Below, piece by piece: positions 61,590 to 64,000 of a stretch of 64,000 bases of DNA (its first letter is position 1; each line of letters begins with the position of its first letter). The stretch spans positions 18,772 through 82,771 of the forward strand of contig DASVEE010000003.1 of the NCBI GenBank assembly GCA_036380735.1, read 5' to 3'. This DNA is from DASVEE01 sp036380735. Its GTDB lineage: Bacteria; Acidobacteriota; Thermoanaerobaculia; Gp7-AA8. Position numbers and translations under genes: made by a program. The notes below the pieces were generated by a model, which ran no database searches, was not told the origin of the DNA, and saw nothing but the letters and a program-made list of their open reading frames with translations.

Positions 61590-61656
61590 GGGCGCCAGGT
61601 GGAGTCGAAGACCCACTTGGCGAAGGCGCGGGAGCCGCCGGGGACGGCGGATTCGA
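61590..61656. repeat. 67-bp direct repeat, copy 1
   Basis: About 90 percent identical to 62844-62910 in the same orientation. On the minus strand both read AVPGxSRxFAKWVFDSxWRP, so they are fragments of one unrecognised gene. Confidence 0.7.
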
Positions 61657-61756
61657 CGTCGTTGCGTGTGAGGACTTCGTCTGGCACCGCGTCTTCATTC
61701 GTGATCAACCCCAAAAGGTCTGACGCCTCTCACTTCCGCCACCCAGTTCCATTCGC

Positions 61757-62749
61757 CTATGGGCCCATCGTTCCCGTCTGATCAAGCCAGCTGTCATTTT
61801 GCGTAGTCGCACTGCTGTGAAGCCATACTTCGTAATAGCGACGCGCCACAGCCTGGGCCGGCGCTCGGGTAACGCTATTGATTGTCAAGCCTGCCCGCGC
61901 AAGCGAGTCACGCATTTTCTGGGCTTCATGACTGTCTTCGGCATGAAAGAAGCGAACGCTGGTTGCTGCATTGTTCTTCAGTTCAGTAGGGCTAAACGCC
62001 GCGATTGCGCGATAGCCTTGGACTGTAAACAAAAGTGCCGCGCCTTCAGCCTCCTCAGCAAGATTCTCATCTTTGTATCGAATTACGGCCATCGGGAGGT
62101 TACGGCCGGCCCGTTCCGCCGCCACCCCCAGCTTTTCGCTTACCTCATCGACTGCAAGGACCATGGCGGGATCCGTCGCCTCTCCTCCCGCTGTCGCAAG
62201 TTGCCGCCTCGCCTCCTCCACTTTCTGCTGCAGAACCCGCACTTCTCGTTCGGCCGCCACCTTTTGAACCTCAGCGGCTCTCAAGGTTCGAATCGCTTGC
62301 GCGGCTTGCGACTCCGACGCGGCGCGCGCCATCACCGCTCGCGACATTGCCCCCTCGGCGGCACTTTTCGACGCAACCGCGGCCTGTTCATCAGCCTGGA
62401 TCTTGCGAACGGCATCTCGCGCATCGATCAGCCTCCGCTCAGCGGTTGAACGAGCGGCCACTGCCTCGGCAAGCGCGCGCACAGCGGAGTCGCGCGCAGC
62501 GACGGCGGCGATTCGTTGTTGTTCCGCCTTGTCTTTCTCGTACTGAGCGAGGCGCGTCTCGAGCTGAGTTATGCGATATGTCGTAATCGCCGCATAGATC
62601 GCGGCGAGCGTCGCGAGAATCGCACCGAACACCTTCAGAAACTCGGACAGACCCGACCAACGTCGAATGTGAACTGCTTCGGCGCGCAGCTTCGCCACTT
62701 CAGCCTGGAGCTTTTCTGCTGCCAGCTCATTGAGACGATCCTCCGCCAT
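61757..62749 (-). CDS. Membrane-anchored coiled-coil protein
   Basis: A 330-residue protein. Residues 1-30 are helical (MAEDRLNELAAEKLQAEVAK), one membrane helix spans about 38-58 (VFGAILATLAAIYAAITTY), then a long heptad region runs 65-190 (Ala/Glu/Arg-rich, for example AAEREVRVLQQKVEEARRQL). The C-terminal globular part (residues 200-320, VQGYRAIAAFSPTELKNN, RFFHAEDSHEAQKMRDSLARAG, YYEVWL) has a SPOR- or ACT-like strand-helix order but no clear family. Base composition is lower in GC than its neighbours, and the gene is flanked by 67-bp direct repeats, which suggests acquisition. Confidence 0.65.
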   Translation of the reverse strand: MAEDRLNELAAEKLQAEVAKLRAEAVHIRRWSGLSEFLKVFGAILATLAAIYAAITTYRITQLETRLAQYEKDKAEQQRIAAVAARDSAVRALAEAVAARSTAERRLIDARDAVRKIQADEQAAVASKSAAEGAMSRAVMARAASESQAAQAIRTLRAAEVQKVAAEREVRVLQQKVEEARRQLATAGGEATDPAMVLAVDEVSEKLGVAAERAGRNLPMAVIRYKDENLAEEAEGAALLFTVQGYRAIAAFSPTELKNNAATSVRFFHAEDSHEAQKMRDSLARAGLTINSVTRAPAQAVARRYYEVWLHSSATTQNDSWLDQTGTMGP

Positions 62750-62843
62750 CCATCAATTGTACATATGTATGGTCGACGCCGGGCGTCGACAGATGCTGTC
62801 GGACAGCCTCCGCGACGATGTCCGCTGCTACTCGTGATCCTCC

Positions 62844-62910
62844 GGGCGCCAGCTGGAGTCGAAGACCCACTTTGCGAAGCCCCGGGAGAAGCCGGGGACG
62901 GCGGTTTCGA
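62844..62910. repeat. 67-bp direct repeat, copy 2
   Basis: Partner of 61590-61656, on the other side of the coiled-coil gene. Confidence 0.7.
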
Positions 62911-62967
62911 GGCTGGGGCGCGCTTTCACGGAGAGGGGGGAGACGAGGTACCACTCGGCGTGGGTCC

Positions 62968-63014
62968 ATCGACGAGCGCAAAGCGCAACCGGCGTGGATG
63001 CTCAGCGACGAGGA
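62968..63014 (+). pseudogene. Gene relic related to the 58944 secreted protein
   Basis: 47 bp that match 59016-59062 at all but four positions. It encodes SIDERKAQPAWMLSDEE versus AIDDRKSQPAWKLSDEE. No further similarity continues on either side, and it runs into array D. Confidence 0.7.
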
Positions 63015-63054
63015 GTTCTCGGGCGGCCTTTCGTCGAGCATCGCGCTCCATCGA

Positions 63055-63665
63055 CCCGTGATTGGTGATCCACCCACCGTGATCGGTGCTCGAATCACCG
63101 CGACCGGACTTCAAACCACCGGTATCGGACCACAAACCGCCGTGATCCGACTCTGAAACGCCGTGTTCGGACTTGAAACCGCGATGGTCGGCGCGTCCAC
63201 CACCGCCATCGGCGCTCCAGCCACAATGATCGGCGGTCCAATCACCAGTCGCTGGCGGCCAGACCAGCGTGATCGGTGCGCGAGCCACCGCGTTCGGACT
63301 CAAATCCGGCGTGCTCGGACGCGAATCCGCCGCGCTCGGACGCGAATCCGCCGTGCTCGGACACAAATCCGCCGTGCTCGGACTCGAATCCGCCGTGCTC
63401 GGACTCAAATCCGCCGCGTTCGGACTCGAATCCGCCGCGCTCGGACACAAATCCGCCGTGCTCGGACTCGAATCCGCCGTGCTCGGACCTGGATCCGCCG
63501 CGCTCGGACTCAAATCCGCCGTGCCCGGACCTGGATCCGCCGCGATCGGACTCAAATCCGCCGTGCCCGGACCTGGATCCGCCGCGATCGGTTCGAAGAT
63601 CGCCGAGACCCGACTTCAAGCGGCCGCCATTGGCCCTGAAACCGCGCGCACGGGACCTCGAGCCG
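63055..63665. repeat. 21-bp-period tandem array D
   Basis: About 29 units. The best-kept ones read ACTCGAATCCGCCGTGCTCGG at 63300-63600, and the leading units from 63055 are more diverged. Open frames of up to about 190 residues on both strands are by-products of the period. The remaining 63666-64000 shows no gene or RNA I can support. Confidence 0.85.
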
Positions 63666-64000
63666 CCAAGCGCTGTCGCCGCACGTCTTCGCGAGCGATC
63701 CGCACTGGAGGACACGATTAGCGATGACGTCGTTCGCGTGACCTCCACCGGCACTGGCGAATCGCCGCGCAAAGCATCAGGTCGCGCCGTACAAGAGACT
63801 GAGAGCCTCCACAGAACTGCGAAGCTCTGGTCCCATACCTCAGCGCTTGATGGCCTCTAACGAGCGCGAATCGCCTGTGGTCCCGTCGTCGCTGCACGTG
63901 TACAAAAGCGGCAGCTCGTCCGCTGCCGCAGTCCAAACTCACGCGGCAGGCCAAGTGATTGCGAACGGTGTCGCTGGGCCTCCCGTCGACACAGCGACGC

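Noticed and set aside
63055..63665. CRISPR array
   Set aside because: Units are contiguous 21-mers with no unique spacers, and no cas genes are nearby.
63242..63860. Open frames in array D encoding 7-residue repeats (GGFESEH-like)
   Set aside because: They follow from the 21-bp period, are open on both strands, and lack start context or a signal.

Overview
The window is GC-rich, densely packed chromosomal DNA with about 55 intact protein genes. I recognised no tRNA, rRNA or CRISPR array. Gene starts often overlap the previous stop by 1-4 bases (ATGA, GTGA), so many short operons look translationally coupled. The mix of large secreted peptidases (M14, S9), a sulfatase-like lipoprotein with TPRs, secreted beta-propeller and PPC-domain proteins, GlnRS, QueA and an ECF sigma factor, with short tandem repeats between genes, suggests an uncultured soil-type bacterium. 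Acidobacteriota is my best guess. This is inference, because no rRNA or marker tree is available.

Layout. 1-9.4 kb: a repeat array, a secreted chorismate-lyase-like protein, a BNR-repeat lipoprotein, a DUF3052-like protein, then TetR, M14 peptidase and methyltransferase, a Phd/ParE toxin-antitoxin pair, and an ECF sigma/anti-sigma pair. 9.4-31 kb: metabolism and housekeeping (amidohydrolase, thioesterase, PilZ protein, MurB, two POT transporters, LigD-type polymerase, a second toxin-antitoxin pair, oligopeptidase B, QueA, SDR, a NarL/NarX-type two-component pair, and GlnRS fused to a TPR domain). 31-41 kb holds two peptide-modification-like loci. One is an MNIO (DUF692) enzyme operon with a membrane protein ending in a Gly/Cys-rich tail. 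The other is a 35-residue peptide gene with a very strong ribosome binding site, followed by a hairpin, a PqqD-like/M50-like membrane metalloprotease and a TPR protein. 41-54 kb: a beta-lactamase-fold lipoprotein and mainly secreted or small uncharacterised proteins, including a 1506-residue beta-propeller protein. 54-64 kb is a rearranged zone with a truncated MFS gene, IS110 transposase remnants, a segmental duplication of about 1 kb, a 163-bp palindromic element in two copies, 21-bp tandem arrays, and two divergent operons of secreted proteins.

Two repeat systems run through the window. (i) A 9-bp unit (GGACGAATA on the mRNA-sense strand) occurs at about 17 intergenic sites. It often starts at or contains the stop codon of the upstream gene and often folds back on an inverted copy, so it may act as a 3'-end or terminator element. 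(ii) Degenerate arrays with an exact 21-bp period occur at both ends of the window and at 2.5, 56 and 61 kb.

The best candidate for an undescribed system is the peptide locus at 37.3-40.8 kb. The precursor (core with three Cys, two Trp and one Tyr), a protease with a leader-binding-like domain and a TPR partner are encoded together. The MNIO operon lies 4 kb away, and a second HExxH membrane protein lies just upstream. Function is inferred from organisation only.
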